Shown one piece after another: positions 23,769 through 36,473 of a stretch of 64,000 nt of DNA. The notes under the pieces are model-generated. The model was not told where the DNA came from. It ran no database searches and worked only from the letters and a program-made list of their open reading frames with translations. Every line of letters starts with the position of its first letter. Within the stretch, counting starts at the first letter, position 1. A program made the translations under genes and the position numbers. The DNA is from Daucus carota subsp. sativus (Eukaryota; Streptophyta; Magnoliopsida; Apiales; Apiaceae), in contig NC_030383.2 in the NCBI RefSeq assembly GCF_001625215.2, positions 11,110,779-11,174,778 on the forward strand, read 5' to 3'.

Positions 23769-26700
23769 ATGAAGAAAAAACGCGGCGGCAAAGGCAAGAA
23801 GACAAGATCTTCCACCGAATCACAGTAAGTAATCGATTTCCTTTTTAAGATTAGGGTTTAGTTAGGGTTCAATTAATTCATTTCCTTTTCAAGATTAGGG
23901 TTCAACTAAATCGTTTAATTAAAGAGTTCTCCTCTCTAAATTCTACAGGAAGAAGCTATATACGGTGAGAGTGTTTTATGGCGGCTGCTTCCAACACCTC
24001 CCTGTGTTTAGCTACAGCAGCAACACACACAAAACCTACACTGACATTGACTTGGAGGCTTGTAGTGTTGAAGATTTGGAGGCTGAGATACATACCCAGC
24101 TACCGACTTTTGGTTCGTTGTACTTCAAGCGTAGGGTATGTGGTATTCGACTCTTGTCTGATTCGACTATAGCTGAAATGGTAGAGCTTAGTAGGTCTGA
24201 TTATGTTTGTGAATTATTTGAGTACCGCCCTAATATACCTGAATGGGATGATGGTAATGATAATTTAGATGAAAATGACTATGACTATGATTTAGATGGA
24301 AATGACAATGACTGTGATGTTGATGAAAATAATAATGCTAGTGCTGGTGATAATGACTCTGGTAGGGAGGATAGTGACTGCCATAGCCACAGTGATGAAG
24401 AGTATGGGGAAATTTTAAAGATGAGTCGATTAGAAAAAGATAAAATGGATGAGCAAAGGATGGAGGAAGATTTAGAGAGTTTAGGGAGTGATAGTGACTC
24501 TGATAGTTCTTATGAGAGTGGGAATTTAGATGATATTAGTAGTGAGGAATCAGATGATGAAGTTTGTTATGCAGCCCCCCCTGTTCTTAAAAAGGGGAAG
24601 GGTGTTGGTGAATTGTTTAATCCTAAAACAAAAGCAAAAGATATTAAGTGGAAGGTTGGTTTAATATTTACAGATAAGAAACAATTTAAAGAGGCTGTGA
24701 GGGCTAGTTCAATGGAATCTGGTAGGCCCTACAAATACACTGTTGATGATAAAAAAAGAATGCAGTTGGGATGTGCTAAAGGGTGCCCTTTTAAGATGTG
24801 GGCCACCTTCATTGAAAGCAACCAAACTTGGCAGATAAAAACACTAGTAGATGAACATAACTGCATTTGGAATTACAAAAATAGGCTTGTGTCTGTCAAG
24901 TGGCTAGCTGATAGGTATGGGGATAGGATAAGAAAAAATCCAAATTGGAAGTTAGGTGAGATGCAGGAGGAGTTTAAGAGAGACCTTAAAGTTGATGTGG
25001 GAGAGTGGAAGTGTTGCAGGGTGAGGCAGAGAGCACTTAGAGCTGTTGAAGACAAAATGGTGGAGCATTATGCTAATGTTAGGAGGTTTGGAGGTGAGAT
25101 TCTGAGGAGCAATCCTAACAACACTGTCAAGATTTCTACAACTAGATTGCAGGAAGGGGATCCTCCAAGGTTTCAGAGGATGTACATTTGCTATGCTGGG
25201 TTGAAGAAGGCCTGGAAGGAGAATTGTAGGCCAATTCTAGGCCTTGATGGATGCTTTTTGAAAACAGTATGTGGTGGTCAGTTGCTAAGTGCAGTTGGGA
25301 GAGATGGCAACAACTGCATCCTTCCAGTTGCCATGGCTGTAGTTGAGTCAGAAAACTATGAGTCATGGAAATGGTTTCTTGAGTTTCTCATTGCTGACTT
25401 GGAGTTGGGGGAGGGCACTGGGAAGACACTCATTTCAGATCAACAAAAGGTATCATCTTTTGTTGTACTAATGAACATAAATATCTTTTCACTTCTCTAT
25501 TATGCACTAATGATTATTGTACTAATAATTATCTTATGACAGGGATTGGATAAGGCAATTAGGGAATTACTTCCCTTTGTAGAACACAGATTTTGCACAA
25601 GGCATCTGTGTTCCAATCTAAGGAAAGTGTATCCATCTGGCCTTGTGAAACAAAGCTTCTGGACAGCTTCAATGGCCACACATCCTCAAGCTTTTAGGAC
25701 TGCAATGAAGGAGTTGGAAAGGGTGTCTAAAGGTGCCTGGGAGAAGATGAATGAGCTTGATCCAGGGGTATGGTCCAAGGCTTTCTTCCAGACTCACTCC
25801 AAGGCTGATAGCACAGAGAACAATATGAGTGAATGCTTCAACAACTGGATAATGAGAGCCAGGTACATGCCCCTAATCGACATGTTAACTGAGATTCATG
25901 ACATGCTAATGACTAGATTACATCAGAAAAGAGATGCCATGTCTAGTATAGACTGTATTATTGTTCCAAGAATGAAAAAGAAACTTGACTTAGCTGTTAA
26001 AGAAAGTAGTGGTTTGAAGGTTCTTTGGGATGGGAGGGCAAATTATGTAGTCAAAGGGAATGGTAGTTCTTGTGTTGTGAATCTGGAGAGTAGGAGTTGT
26101 TCATGCAGGGTGTGGGACTTGACAGGGATTCCATGCTGTCATGCAGTGACAGCAATCCAGGAATCTAGACAGAACCCTGTAGATTATGTTGAAAGTTGGT
26201 ATACAAAAGAAACCTATATGAACACTTATTCAAACATTATTGAAGTGATTAAAGGGGAGGAATTTTGGGAGGATGTCCCTGGTGACACAGTGCTCCCACC
26301 CCTTATTGTTAAGAAACTAAAAGGGAGGCCAAAAAAGATGAGGAGGAGGGAGGGATGGGAGGGTCCTGTAAGCAAAGGAAACTACAAAAGGATGAGTTAC
26401 AGGGGTAGGAAGATGCACTGTGGGTATTGTAGAAAAGAAGGGCATAAAATAAATGTGTGCCCTGATAAGCCAGCAGACTATGTGCAACCTCAGTCAACAA
26501 AAAAGAGGGGAAGGCCCAAGAAAGTTGCTGAAACTGCAGTTGATGAGGTACAAAATGAGCTTGATCAATTAGAGAGGGAAGCTCAAACTGGTGAGGCCAC
26601 TATGATGGATGACTTGATGAATAGGCTGGAGGAACAGGAGGCATGGTCAAGGTTGGAGAATGATGAACCACCTGTGAGGCCTGTGAGGACAAGGAGTGCT

Positions 26701-26966
26701 ATGAAATTTGTGAGTCCATTATCACATCTTTTTATTTATTTCATTATCTTGAGTTCTGTGTTCTAATTTGTGTTCTTTATTGCTAGATGCCAACTCCAAG
26801 GGTGAACAGTGGGAGTTGCATAGGGAGTGGAAGTACCCCACCTGCCTCCACACCACCTACTAGCTCACAGAATAAAAAAGGGAAAGGTACAAGCAGACTC
26901 AGTCAGCCATCTACTCCAGCTGTGACTGGGGGGAAAAAATTTAGAGCTCCAAGAAGAAAATCCTAG
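23769..26966 (+). CDS. MULE transposase (MudrA-like), 4 exons, 967 aa
   Basis: Cuts and joins the ends of the element in the nucleus. Exons 23769-23824, 23949-25449, 25543-26709 and 26787-26966 join in phase with GT-AG introns. Residues ~1-15 are lysine/arginine-rich. About 19-95 resembles the PB1-like N-terminal region of MuDR proteins. About 100-185 is strongly acidic (D/N/E). About 210-345 is the MuDR-type DNA-binding region with Cys/His residues (GCAKGCPFKMW). The DDE catalytic core has Asp452 (GLDGCF), Asp516 (ISDQQK) and a likely Glu616 (NNMSECFNNW). A SWIM finger (CSCRVWDLTGIPCCH) covers ~705-719, and a zinc knuckle (CGYCRKEGHKINVCP) follows near 812. The tail is basic with AT-hook-like KRGRPKK. 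No stops or frameshifts. Confidence 0.92.
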
Positions 26967-27332
26967 TTCCACTCTTGCAACTTGATCTTTTAATATGCAA
27001 ACTTTTGACTATATAATGCACTTGTCTCTGCAGTACAATTATTTAAGATAGTGACCACTGTCCTTGGGAATCTACTTTTGAGCTATGTAATCTTTTGCAA
27101 CATTTGTAATGCACTTCTGCAACTACTGCTTTGGTGACATTAATTCACTTTGCTATCAGTTCTTTATTTTTATGAGTAATTGTAGTTTAAATTGTTTAAA
27201 TTATAGTTCGAATTTTTTCCATAATTATACTTCAAATTGTTTGCCAAATTACAAGAATTAAAGTAAATGACATATTTGATATAATTCGTACCAAATCCAG
27301 ATAAACAAATAAAAACCAAGCATTCACCTATC

Positions 27333-27755
27333 TTACTTCAAGCTAACCCACATGATAAAGCAAATTATTACAAATAAAAAGCAAATTTTTTTCCCTCCAT
27401 CTTTACCCATCATCTTCTTCTCCATCTGCAAAATCTTGTCATCCGCCATTGAAAGCTCATGCTTCAAGGTCGCAATCTCATCTTCAGCCAATCTCAGATC
27501 TTCACTCCTCGCATCAACTTTCATCTTCAATTCATGGATCACCTCTCTTGCTCTCTCAGAAAAAGCCGGCTCCGCCCATTGAAAGAAATTACAACTCCTA
27601 CCTGGGTCTTTGTATCTGCTGCAGCCATAAAAACGCCGTCCTGGGTCAAGGGTTCCATCTTTCCAAGCTTCCCAACATGGGGCTACAATCCCACATCTGC
27701 ACTTTATCCCGTGTTGTATCCCGCGTTTTGTGTTACAAGAACTGGAAGAACTCAT
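27333..27755 (-). CDS. GRF-type zinc finger, coiled-coil, tail-anchored protein (140 aa)
   Basis: Second gene inside the MULE, convergent with the transposase; the stops are 366 bases apart. Residues ~18-62 form a GRF zinc finger (CRCG, then GRRFYGC, then CNFFQW), a fold known for binding single-stranded nucleic acid. Residues ~70-118 are a charged heptad-like helix (DLRLAEDEIATLKHELSMAD). The last ~18 residues (KICFLFVIICFIMWVSLK) form a hydrophobic tail that could anchor in a membrane. A minus-strand TATATATA lies just upstream near 27791-27800. Small plant proteins of this layout are common, but their function is not established. Position relative to mudrA recalls maize mudrB, without visible sequence kinship. 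Confidence 0.82.
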   Translation of the reverse strand: MSSSSSCNTKRGIQHGIKCRCGIVAPCWEAWKDGTLDPGRRFYGCSRYKDPGRSCNFFQWAEPAFSERAREVIHELKMKVDARSEDLRLAEDEIATLKHELSMADDKILQMEKKMMGKDGGKKICFLFVIICFIMWVSLK

Positions 27756-28008
27756 CTTTCAGTGGAGTTGAATGGGTATGGTTCTGTGTATATATATCGG
27801 GTGTGTGTGTTTTAATATAGCCGTTGGGGTTGGGTTGGATCCTATTGGGGCGGGTTTGAATCGGTTCACTGGATTGGTCAGTCAGCAGCCAGCGTGTCAT
27901 TTTTTAAACAGGTCAGCGCGCGCCAACTAAGCATTCCGTCAGTTCCGTTAAAGAAGTTAACGGCGATCACTTGATTGCAAGCTTTAATGAGAACTGTTAG
28001 TTGACTCC

Positions 28009-28079
28009 AAGCTTTTTCAGTTCAGTGACCCACTTGCAAGTTAGTTATGAGTTCAATTATGTTTAAGTCATTTAACCCA
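28009..28079 (-). repeat. Right terminal inverted repeat of the MULE
   Basis: Minus-strand partner of the left repeat, with one mismatch in about 71 bases. It lies ~250 bases before the GRF gene start and probably contributes to that gene's promoter. Confidence 0.9.
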
Positions 28080-28088
28080 ATTTCCATC

Positions 28089-30295
28089 CATTTTATCATC
28101 TTTCTTTTGTGCAGGTTTTTTTAGAGGAATGACCAGAATAGGGATCCTTATTTGCATCTTTGTCTTTATCATACAGATCTTTGTCATTTATTTATGTATC
28201 TGACAGAAAGTACTTGGCATTTGACAAATAGCAAGTGTCTGATTATCGCATCATCACTTGTTTTGGAGTAACTCTTTGCTCAGTGCTACTCTAGTTTGCC
28301 ATCACACATCTATGAATCTGATATAATCAAAATTTTAAAATATTTTTTTTTAATAAGTCCTCAATTAGGTTGGTTTTAATGTAGTTATTTTTCTAATATT
28401 TTTATTTTATTATCCAATATTAATTTATTTATTATTCAAATTAATCTTTTTATTATATCATATTATTTCAATGTAGCGCTTAATACGTGATACATTTCAT
28501 GAAATATGGATATTATATTTTAATATTGATAATAATTTTTCACATCAATAATGAAAATAGAAATACTTAAGTTTCATATGCAGATTTTTATATATATAAT
28601 AAATTAAGCATAAGTTCTTTGTTAAATAATAATTTATAATTGTATAAAAGGATAATTCTTAAAAAGTTAATTCTCAACTTAATATATACAGGTGAAAGTC
28701 CAATATGACTTTTTTCCTCCAAACTTTGCCCAAAATAACTGTTTGCGGAAAGCATGTCCACAATGACGAGAGACATACGCATATGCCAATTGCGTGTATT
28801 ACACTCGCATACAATAGATGTGAGGGTTCTGCTTTCATGTCTGCATGCGCATCTCGGAGTTGTGAGAGCATTTTTCTTCCTCAACTACACGCATAATAGC
28901 TATGCGTATATAACCAAACTAAAGTTAGAATACGCATTGATGTACTGCGTAGCTCTTTATACGCAACTTAACAATGCGTATGCCCCTTGATTCCACATCA
29001 CTTCCAACTCACACAACCTTCTTCATTAACCCCAAATCACTTTGAGCCCAAAACATGATCCAAACCTTTTGGATGCTATTCAACTCCTACTCAGAGCAAG
29101 TCCAATGGTGGTGCTAAAGTAGGTGCTATTGCTATAATATAGCATCCAAGTAAAAAACTCAACTCCAATGGGATGCTATTTTTAGATGCAAAATAGCAAA
29201 ATGCTATACTTGGTGCTAAATATAGAACCAAGTATAGATGGTGCTATAATTGTCACGTAAGCATGCAAGTGACAAAATGCATTAATAAAGTAATAGTTAC
29301 AAATATAATTATGTACTTTAAGATCATGTGATTAGAATATAGCTTTGTTTGGATATGTTTAGTGCTATTTTGCATTTACCATTGGATCGTAAGTTCTATT
29401 TTATCATCAAAAACCACTTTTTGGTTTCAAATTATAACAATAGCTATGTTATATATGAGCCTTTATAATAGGACATACAAAGATGAAGTGAGTGAATTGT
29501 ATATCTTAAAAAGACAGTAAAGATAAGGGAAGTAATAAAGCAGGTATACCATACACGCATATAGAATATACGTATACAACTGGTTATTTTGGACACCTAC
29601 ATTCTAAAAAAATGATATAATAATCATTTTCTCAATATATACGATACCAAACATGCATTATGATTTTATGCTTTCACATGATTTTGATTTTGAAAGAAAG
29701 GAAAAACCTACAAATTTATTAAAAAAAAATGAAAGAAAAACTCATTAATATTGTAAAATTCGAAAATCGAAATTAATTGGTTCAACTAACATTTAACATT
29801 AACCGGATTATCGGGTATGAATTGAAATAAGTACTCAAAACATAATGTGTTCGACTCTTCTTGGATCATATTAATCAAAAAACATTAATTGAATATATTA
29901 AATAATATAATAATATTTAATATATAAATTTTATTATATTAGTTCTGAAAAATATTTTGTAATTAATAGAATTTAAGAAATCGAATCCACATTGTATATT
30001 GCAATGATAAATCGGTCAAGTTTTAAATCGATGAAAAGAACACATGAAGTTATGACATAAGTTAAGAAATGAGGCAAACAGGCCTAAAACAAGGGTTGGC
30101 TGTGTGGGTAGCTGCAACTTAGGGGGAACATTAACACAATAATATTGACCCGGTTCGGTTCCTGTTAGAAACAACAAGAGCAGTAAACAAGAGAATTCAA
30201 CAATTTTTGAATTTTGTGTCTTTCTGATTCATATGAAACCAAGATCATTGATAAGGGCTATTTGATCTAGGGCTTGTTCGTTTAGAATGAAAAGC
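28089..30295. other. AT-rich intergenic region with a possible MITE
   Basis: No gene seen. Around 29094-29395, a GAGCAAGTCCAATGGTGGTG start and repeated GCTAT words, then an inverted CCATTGGA near 29386, resemble a degraded MITE of the common CCAATGG type. Around 28740-28985 the words ATGCGTAT and ACGCAT recur. The last ~200 bases should hold the promoter and 5' UTR of the ERV gene. Confidence 0.4.
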
Positions 30296-33200
30296 ATGGG
30301 TGTCAAACAAGTAATCAAGAATTTGGATGCCTTTCCTCGCGCTGAAGAACACTTGTTGCACAAGACCCAATCTGGCGCACTTGGTTTCTTCTTTTTTCCT
30401 TATTATTTTTTATTTTCTGCGCTTTTTTTCTCGATTTTATATCAATTTTGCAATTGCATTTGATGATATGCCTTGTGTGGTATGTATGTACACGATCGTG
30501 TCTAGTTGCAAACTTATTTACCCCCTGTGTTGCTAAACCGTAAAATGTATTTGTGTTTTTAGGGAATTTTGTATCTGTGAATTTATAAAATTATCGAATT
30601 ATTTTGTGAGATTGCTATAATTCAATTCAATTTCACCCTGTAGATATATGCACATACATTTGTTTGGTTTGTTTGAATTTATACAACGTATTTGTGTTTT
30701 TAGGGAATCATGTATCTGTATTGTTTGAATTGATCAAAGTCATGAGTTTTGTAGTAGTTATGATATATATATAAGGAAGAAGCGCATTGTCCTTGAGTTC
30801 GCCCTATGTCTGCTCAAACTTTTTCCATTCTTTGATAAACTTTCTAACTTTAGAGCGGAGTTATGGCAGTTCAAGACTTGGTTTAACCTCAATTGTGGAG
30901 CAGAGTTGTGCAATTAAAAAAAATTATGGGAATGATATCATATTTTATCAGCTATAATATGGTAAATTGTAATTAAATTTAGTTTAAGTGCAGTTCCATG
31001 ATTGTTCTTCTCTTGTTGGTGGTGACTTAAGCTTGCTCCTGAACAATTTGTGTTATTATTTCTGTTCATCTTTTTTTTAACTAATATTAATGATGTGACG
31101 AAGTTCTTTATTTCTGTATTTCATTGATTGATTTTTCTTATTAAGTTGGTAGTAACATTTACTTTGTTTCCCTTTTCTTTACTAGTATCCATTATTGGTT
31201 TGGTGATAATGTCCACCTTGTTCTTGCACGAGCTGAAGTATTATTTTACAACATACACAGTTCATCAGGTTTGTTTCTGTTATTTATCCCTGATGACACG
31301 AATTCTCTTCAGAACTATATACTGGATCTGCAACTTTAATTTTCTTCCTGATGCTGTTCATGTTCCTCTATAGTTTTTGCTTATTGATACTTATATGTCT
31401 GGGCAGATGGCTGTTGATTTGAAACGTGGGGAAAGTCTTCCCATCCATATTAATATAACATTCCCATCCTTGCCATGTCATGTTGTGAGTGTGGATGCTA
31501 TCGATATGTCTGGAAAACATGAGGTGGATCTTGATACAAACATATGGAAAGTAAGGCATTAACTTATTTTTGTCATTTTACCCTCGTCCCAATCTCCCCA
31601 AATTTCTAGTTCTATCTCCGTTTTACATGAGAAATTATATCATTATAAATTTCATTGCTTGATTTACTATATTAGCAAAATGTTATTTTTTCATCTTTGC
31701 AAAGTTCAGTTTCAAATTTTATCAGTGTTCCTTTTATACATTTGTGATTTTGCTAACTAGTTGTGAGCTCTTGCAGCTTCGCTTAAATAGGGATGGTTAT
31801 ATAGTTGGCACCGAATATATTTCAGACCTCGTGGAAGAGGGGCATACAGCTCATGGTCATGGTAATTCCTTTAATGTGATTAAATCCGATAATTTCCATT
31901 CCATTATGCAATGGCAACCAGCTTATGATGATAGTTATTTTCGTGCTTTAGCATTTGGCTGCTGAAGTTCTTCTTTTACTGTAGTTAGTCCGGTTCAGGC
32001 ACCAAATCCATTACATAGCCATTTCAGTATCAGTCTACCTGTGTATAATATGTTGTTGAGAATTTTAACACGTGCTTCTCTCATTGGAATCATTAAGTTT
32101 ATCAAGTTGAAATTTATTTGTAGAAAGTAAAGCTACTTTTGTATAATCATTTGTGATGTATAATTCTCTTGAATTGTGTTTGACTAGATGAAGAAAAAGA
32201 TCATCTGGAGGTGCAAAAATTGCATCTGCATGGTTTTGATCAAGAAGCTGAAGATACGGTTAAGAAGGTCAAACAAGCATTGGCTAATGGGGAAGGATGT
32301 CGAGTAAGAACTTTTACGGACACCACGTTGTGCGCATTTTTTCTTATATAAACTTTCCTATCTTTTCGCACTCTAAATATCTGTTCCTGTTTAAGCTAGG
32401 TTTACGGGACTTTAGATGTTCAAAGGGTTGCTGGAAACTTTCACATATCAGTTCATGGATTGAACATATTTGTTGCACAAATGGTCAGTTTTTCTGTGAC
32501 TTCATTTATCAAACTTAATGCATTTGACAAAGATACATGATTATCTAATCATCTTGGCAGTTTTTAGACGTCTAGAAATCTTAGAGCTGCATTTGAGGGT
32601 AATGATACTTGCTTAAGATGGTGCCAGATGCACATGATGATTAGAGCAATTTTTCTATCTTCTTTTAATGTAGTATATGTAGCGCTTTTGCTTGTGGTTG
32701 GCAAAGCAAGCGTCACGCTGCAAGCATGTGATTTTGTTAATCTTCAGCGGAAAAGATAACAGTATGAACTCATGATTGTTCATCACAGTAAAACAAGTAG
32801 ATGCTGAGGCCAACTTGCCAAAATTATAAACCTTCAAATTGCAATTTACTCAAAATACATGGTTCAGATCCTTCTATTTTTATCAGGAAAGCTTTCAAAC
32901 TCGTCACCTGTTGCATCCTATACTTGTTGAACAGGAAAAATCTTAAAAATATACCATTAACAATACGTTTTACATAGAGATGTTTTTTGTTGGGAATGTA
33001 TGTCTGTAGTAACTGTTGCCTGTTTAATTTCTCTTATACCTTTTACATTTTGCTATAGATTTTTGAAGGGGCTAATCATGTGAATGTAAGTCATACCATT
33101 CACGATTTATCGTTTGGGCCAAAATACCCTGGCATTCAAAACCCGCTTGATGGGACATCTCGAATTCTCCGTGGAGCAAGTGGAACCTTCAAGTATTATA

Positions 33201-34976
33201 TTAAGGTTAATATAGTCTGTTATATTGTTTAAAATACTGGATCTTAACCCTTTTTCTATTAAGTTACCTGCACATTTATCCTCATAATTTATATTGTGTT
33301 ATTTGAATTAATGGTCAGGCTCTAATTTATTACTTGCCACAACATATGATGTCTATATAGACTGGGATGAAGTTTCCTACTACCCATACTAGTTTATATG
33401 TTATAAATTATATGTGGTACACTGTTAGATATTAGAAGAATGTTTAGACTTTGTAATGTTCAGAGGTATAATATTATTGTCATAGTAAATTGTGTGTATA
33501 TTATGCTTGCAAGTTTATTTCTTTATTTTAACTCGGACAATTTATGTGTTCTTAAAGTGAAGAATTGATTTTGGTACTTGCTTAAAGATTTCCAGAATAA
33601 GTTCCTGTCGTGAACATCTAGCAAGTTCGCTTAAGATATTTTTTTAACAGGTAGATTATTATAATCATTTAATGTGAGTAGTTTGATGGCATGTGAAATC
33701 AAGAATGGGTCTACACATGAATAAGATTTGTACGTGGTAGTTATATGAGTTTAAGCATCTACTTTGGATTCGTGAACTTGAGGAAAACTTAAATCAACAA
33801 GGATTTTTGGTTGGAGCCTGGATGGGCAAGAACAGATATTGTTTAGGAAATGACCACAATTACCTAGAATAACAGGTTACAGTAATCATCAAATGTTGAT
33901 CACACTATCAGTCTATCACAGTAACTTTTTCTAAATAAATGACTAAAAAAAGCTTCCATGATTCATTACTAGCTATAATGACCAAGATGTTTACAACTCC
34001 TCCTATCAGCCTGCACTAAAAAATTTCGCCAGATATAAACTTTCCTTCTGTTTGGATATAATGACTTGCTTAAAGTGCGAAAACTTCCTTCCTCCAGAAT
34101 TCAAGTTTAATGTTTTAGTATCCTTTTTCTGCTTAATATTCTCATATTTACTTTGTGTTAATAGATTGTTCCGACTGAATACAAGTATATCTCGAAAGAA
34201 GTTCTTCCAACAAATCAGTTCTCAGTTACAGAGTACTTTTCCCCTATGAAAGATTTTGACAGGACGTGGCCAGGTATTCTTATCAGGTCCATTATGTTTA
34301 TGTCGCTTTTTCCTTTTAGTATAATAAATAACCATCTGCTGTTTTTGTTATTATTGTTCCAATGTATTTCAGCTGTGTACTTTTTATACGACTTGTCACC
34401 AATTACTGTGACCATCAAAGAAGAACGACGCAGTTTTCTTCACTTCATAACCAGGCTTTGTGCAGTTCTAGGGGGGACATTTGCTTTAACAGGTTATCCC
34501 TTTTAAATTGTCTATTACTTTTATAACAATGTTATTTTTTGAGCAATTTGTTGACAATATAGGAGGCAAACAAATGTCTTCAGCGGTTGCATATATCTTG
34601 TAAAAGCTATACTGGTGAAAGGTTTGAGAGTAGAAGTATGAAGCAAGAAATAGTAAATGAACTTTTGAAGTTCAGATTCATGTTCAAATATTTAATAAAT
34701 GGTGCAGATGCAGTTTTAAACTGAAAACAAATTTTTTTTCGAGATTTTGCATATGAATGACTGATGGCCTTTGTAACAATTAAGTTATGTTGCAAGGTTG
34801 CGGGGGTGTAATATGCTCAGTGCTAAATTATCATTTATGTGCTTTGGGGTTCTTTTTGCATCTTTCTTTTGTAAACTTATTGAGTACATTTTTACTTGGC
34901 AGGAATGCTAGATCGTTGGATGTACAGACTTCTTGAAGTGTTAATGAAACCGAATGCTAGAAGTGTATTGAGATAA
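30296..34976 (+). CDS. ERV41/ERV46 (ERGIC2/3) family ER-Golgi cargo receptor (10 exons, 349 aa)
   Basis: These proteins cycle in COPII/COPI vesicles between ER and Golgi and help retrieve or sort cargo. Exons: 30296-30383, 31186-31268, 31407-31550, 31777-31861, 32188-32303, 32400-32483, 33059-33205, 34165-34273, 34373-34492 and 34903-34976. All are GT-AG with matching phases. The N-terminal cytosolic part (DAFPRAEEHL) is followed by membrane segment ~28-44. The lumenal domain then carries conserved blocks VDAIDMSGKHEVDLD, GNFHISVHGLN, HTIHDLSFGPKYPG and FSVTEYFSP. A second membrane segment follows at ~305-326 (FITRLCAVLGGTFALTG). The ERGIC3-type CxxC pair is absent, which favours the ERV41-like branch. 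The start at 30296 (MGVKQ) is preferred over 30287 by family habit. Confidence 0.92.
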
Positions 34977-36473
34977 ATGTGAAGATTTCCATGGAATAGC
35001 TATAAGGAACTTCTCCTGTAACAGAGATTCTGGAATATGTATGAAATTTAGCATCATAGCCATACCTACCAGCTACCCGTCAAGGTGCATGACATTAGAT
35101 CATTTTGAGTAAATTTTGCCTATCTTGTTTGGTTTCCTTAATGTAATCAGAACAAGTTAATCACTTAGTCTGTTAGTCATAAGATGTAGTTCTCAGCAAT
35201 GTAAGCATTACAATTTTGGAAACAGGATATTGTCTAACTGTGTAAGATGCCGGTTTAAGGTTGGATCACTTTCATTATAATGTGTAGATAGATGGATGGT
35301 AGAAACATCTGGTCATGTTTTTAAAAATAAAAAAACATTCATTATTTGTTTTACAAAATTTCTAAGAAACAAATTGTTGTGATAATTATAAAGGTTCAAT
35401 ATTGAGCCCCACTGGTCCTTGCCATAAACTATGGATACTCTGTGTTACATATTAAGTGCACGGACATAGAATATACAACACAGAATATACAACTTCAGTT
35501 TAATTTGAAGTGATGCCATCTAAGAGGCGAGATGATATCTAGGAGGTGGGTGATATCATTTTGCAGATACACGAGTGCACTTAAACTAATCTTAATACGA
35601 CGGTTCAATATGTAGGAGTCTGTAAAGCAATAAAAGTAAGAAAGGATTGGACTTGCGTTGCATGGCAAAACTGATTATCCTTGTGATTATGTACGAATTC
35701 CTGACCTCTTTTGAGTACTGGTCTGTATGCCAGACGCCAATTACCACTTCTCTACCACTGGCTAGGGCAGTATAATGCACTTTTCTCCTGAAAGATACTT
35801 AGAAAACTATATTAGGGGTCAAATTTCGAAATTTTTCAGAAAATTTGTTCTGATGCATAAACTTTTTTTTCTGGGGTCCAAGTGCTAAATTTCAGTTAAA
35901 ATATATATTAAATAATTGGACTTCCCACATAATTATAAGTTTATTGGGATCAATTAAACTCAGGCAGGCTAGTTTGTAGTTTCTTTAAAAAATATAGAAA
36001 GATTATTATCTACATGTTTTTTTCATACATTAAAGTGAATTTCAACTGGGAACTTTAAAATCTGTACTAGATAAGATTCTGCCAACAAAATGTAGAAGGC
36101 ACACTGTAGTCCATTTCATACGGATCAATCTATACATTACAAGTTTACAACACTATAAATCCATGTATATCTTGGCTAAAATAGCTGACCAAATACCACT
36201 AGTATAGTACTTCTGAAAGCGTTGAACGTTTGTGCCAAAAATCAAGAATTACTGACCAAATCCGCATAGAAAAAAATGATGCCTGCTCTTGCTTGTTTTG
36301 GAAATTCATGACCACACCTTTTAAGGGGTTGAAATTTAGTATGCCCTGTGTTATCTGTACATTTCCGGGGTTATGCACTGTGTGCCAAAAGAGCGTTAGC
36401 TGCATAGTACCCTTGAGTTGCAACACTCAGGAGTTGTATCAGCAGTTGTTGTGGCTGTTTTTGATGCTGAAGA
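34977..36473. other. Intergenic spacer between two gene 3' ends
   Basis: Holds the 3' UTR of the ERV gene on the left and of the RING-CH gene on the right, since the two genes converge. No other gene or clear transposon recognised. Confidence 0.55.

Larger units (their letters stand above)
23394..28079 (+). mobile_element. Complete Mutator-like element (MULE), 4.7 kb, two convergent genes
   Basis: The left end (GGGTTAAATGGCTTAAACAT...) and the reverse complement of the right end (GGGTTAAATGACTTAAACAT...) match over about 71 bases with one difference. The left copy ends near 23464. The 9-bp direct duplication ATTTCCATC flanks the element at 23385-23393 and 28080-28088; the right end carries one extra A before it. 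Inside are a spliced plus-strand transposase and a minus-strand GRF zinc-finger gene that converge in the middle. Near-identical TIRs, a perfect TSD and intact genes suggest a recent, possibly still autonomous insertion. Confidence 0.93.

Noticed and set aside
23965-25539. The transposase as two separate genes starting at 23965 and 25546
   Set aside because: The first frame lacks an ATG at that point and continues from a short upstream exon; the two long frames join at a GT-AG intron within the DDE core.
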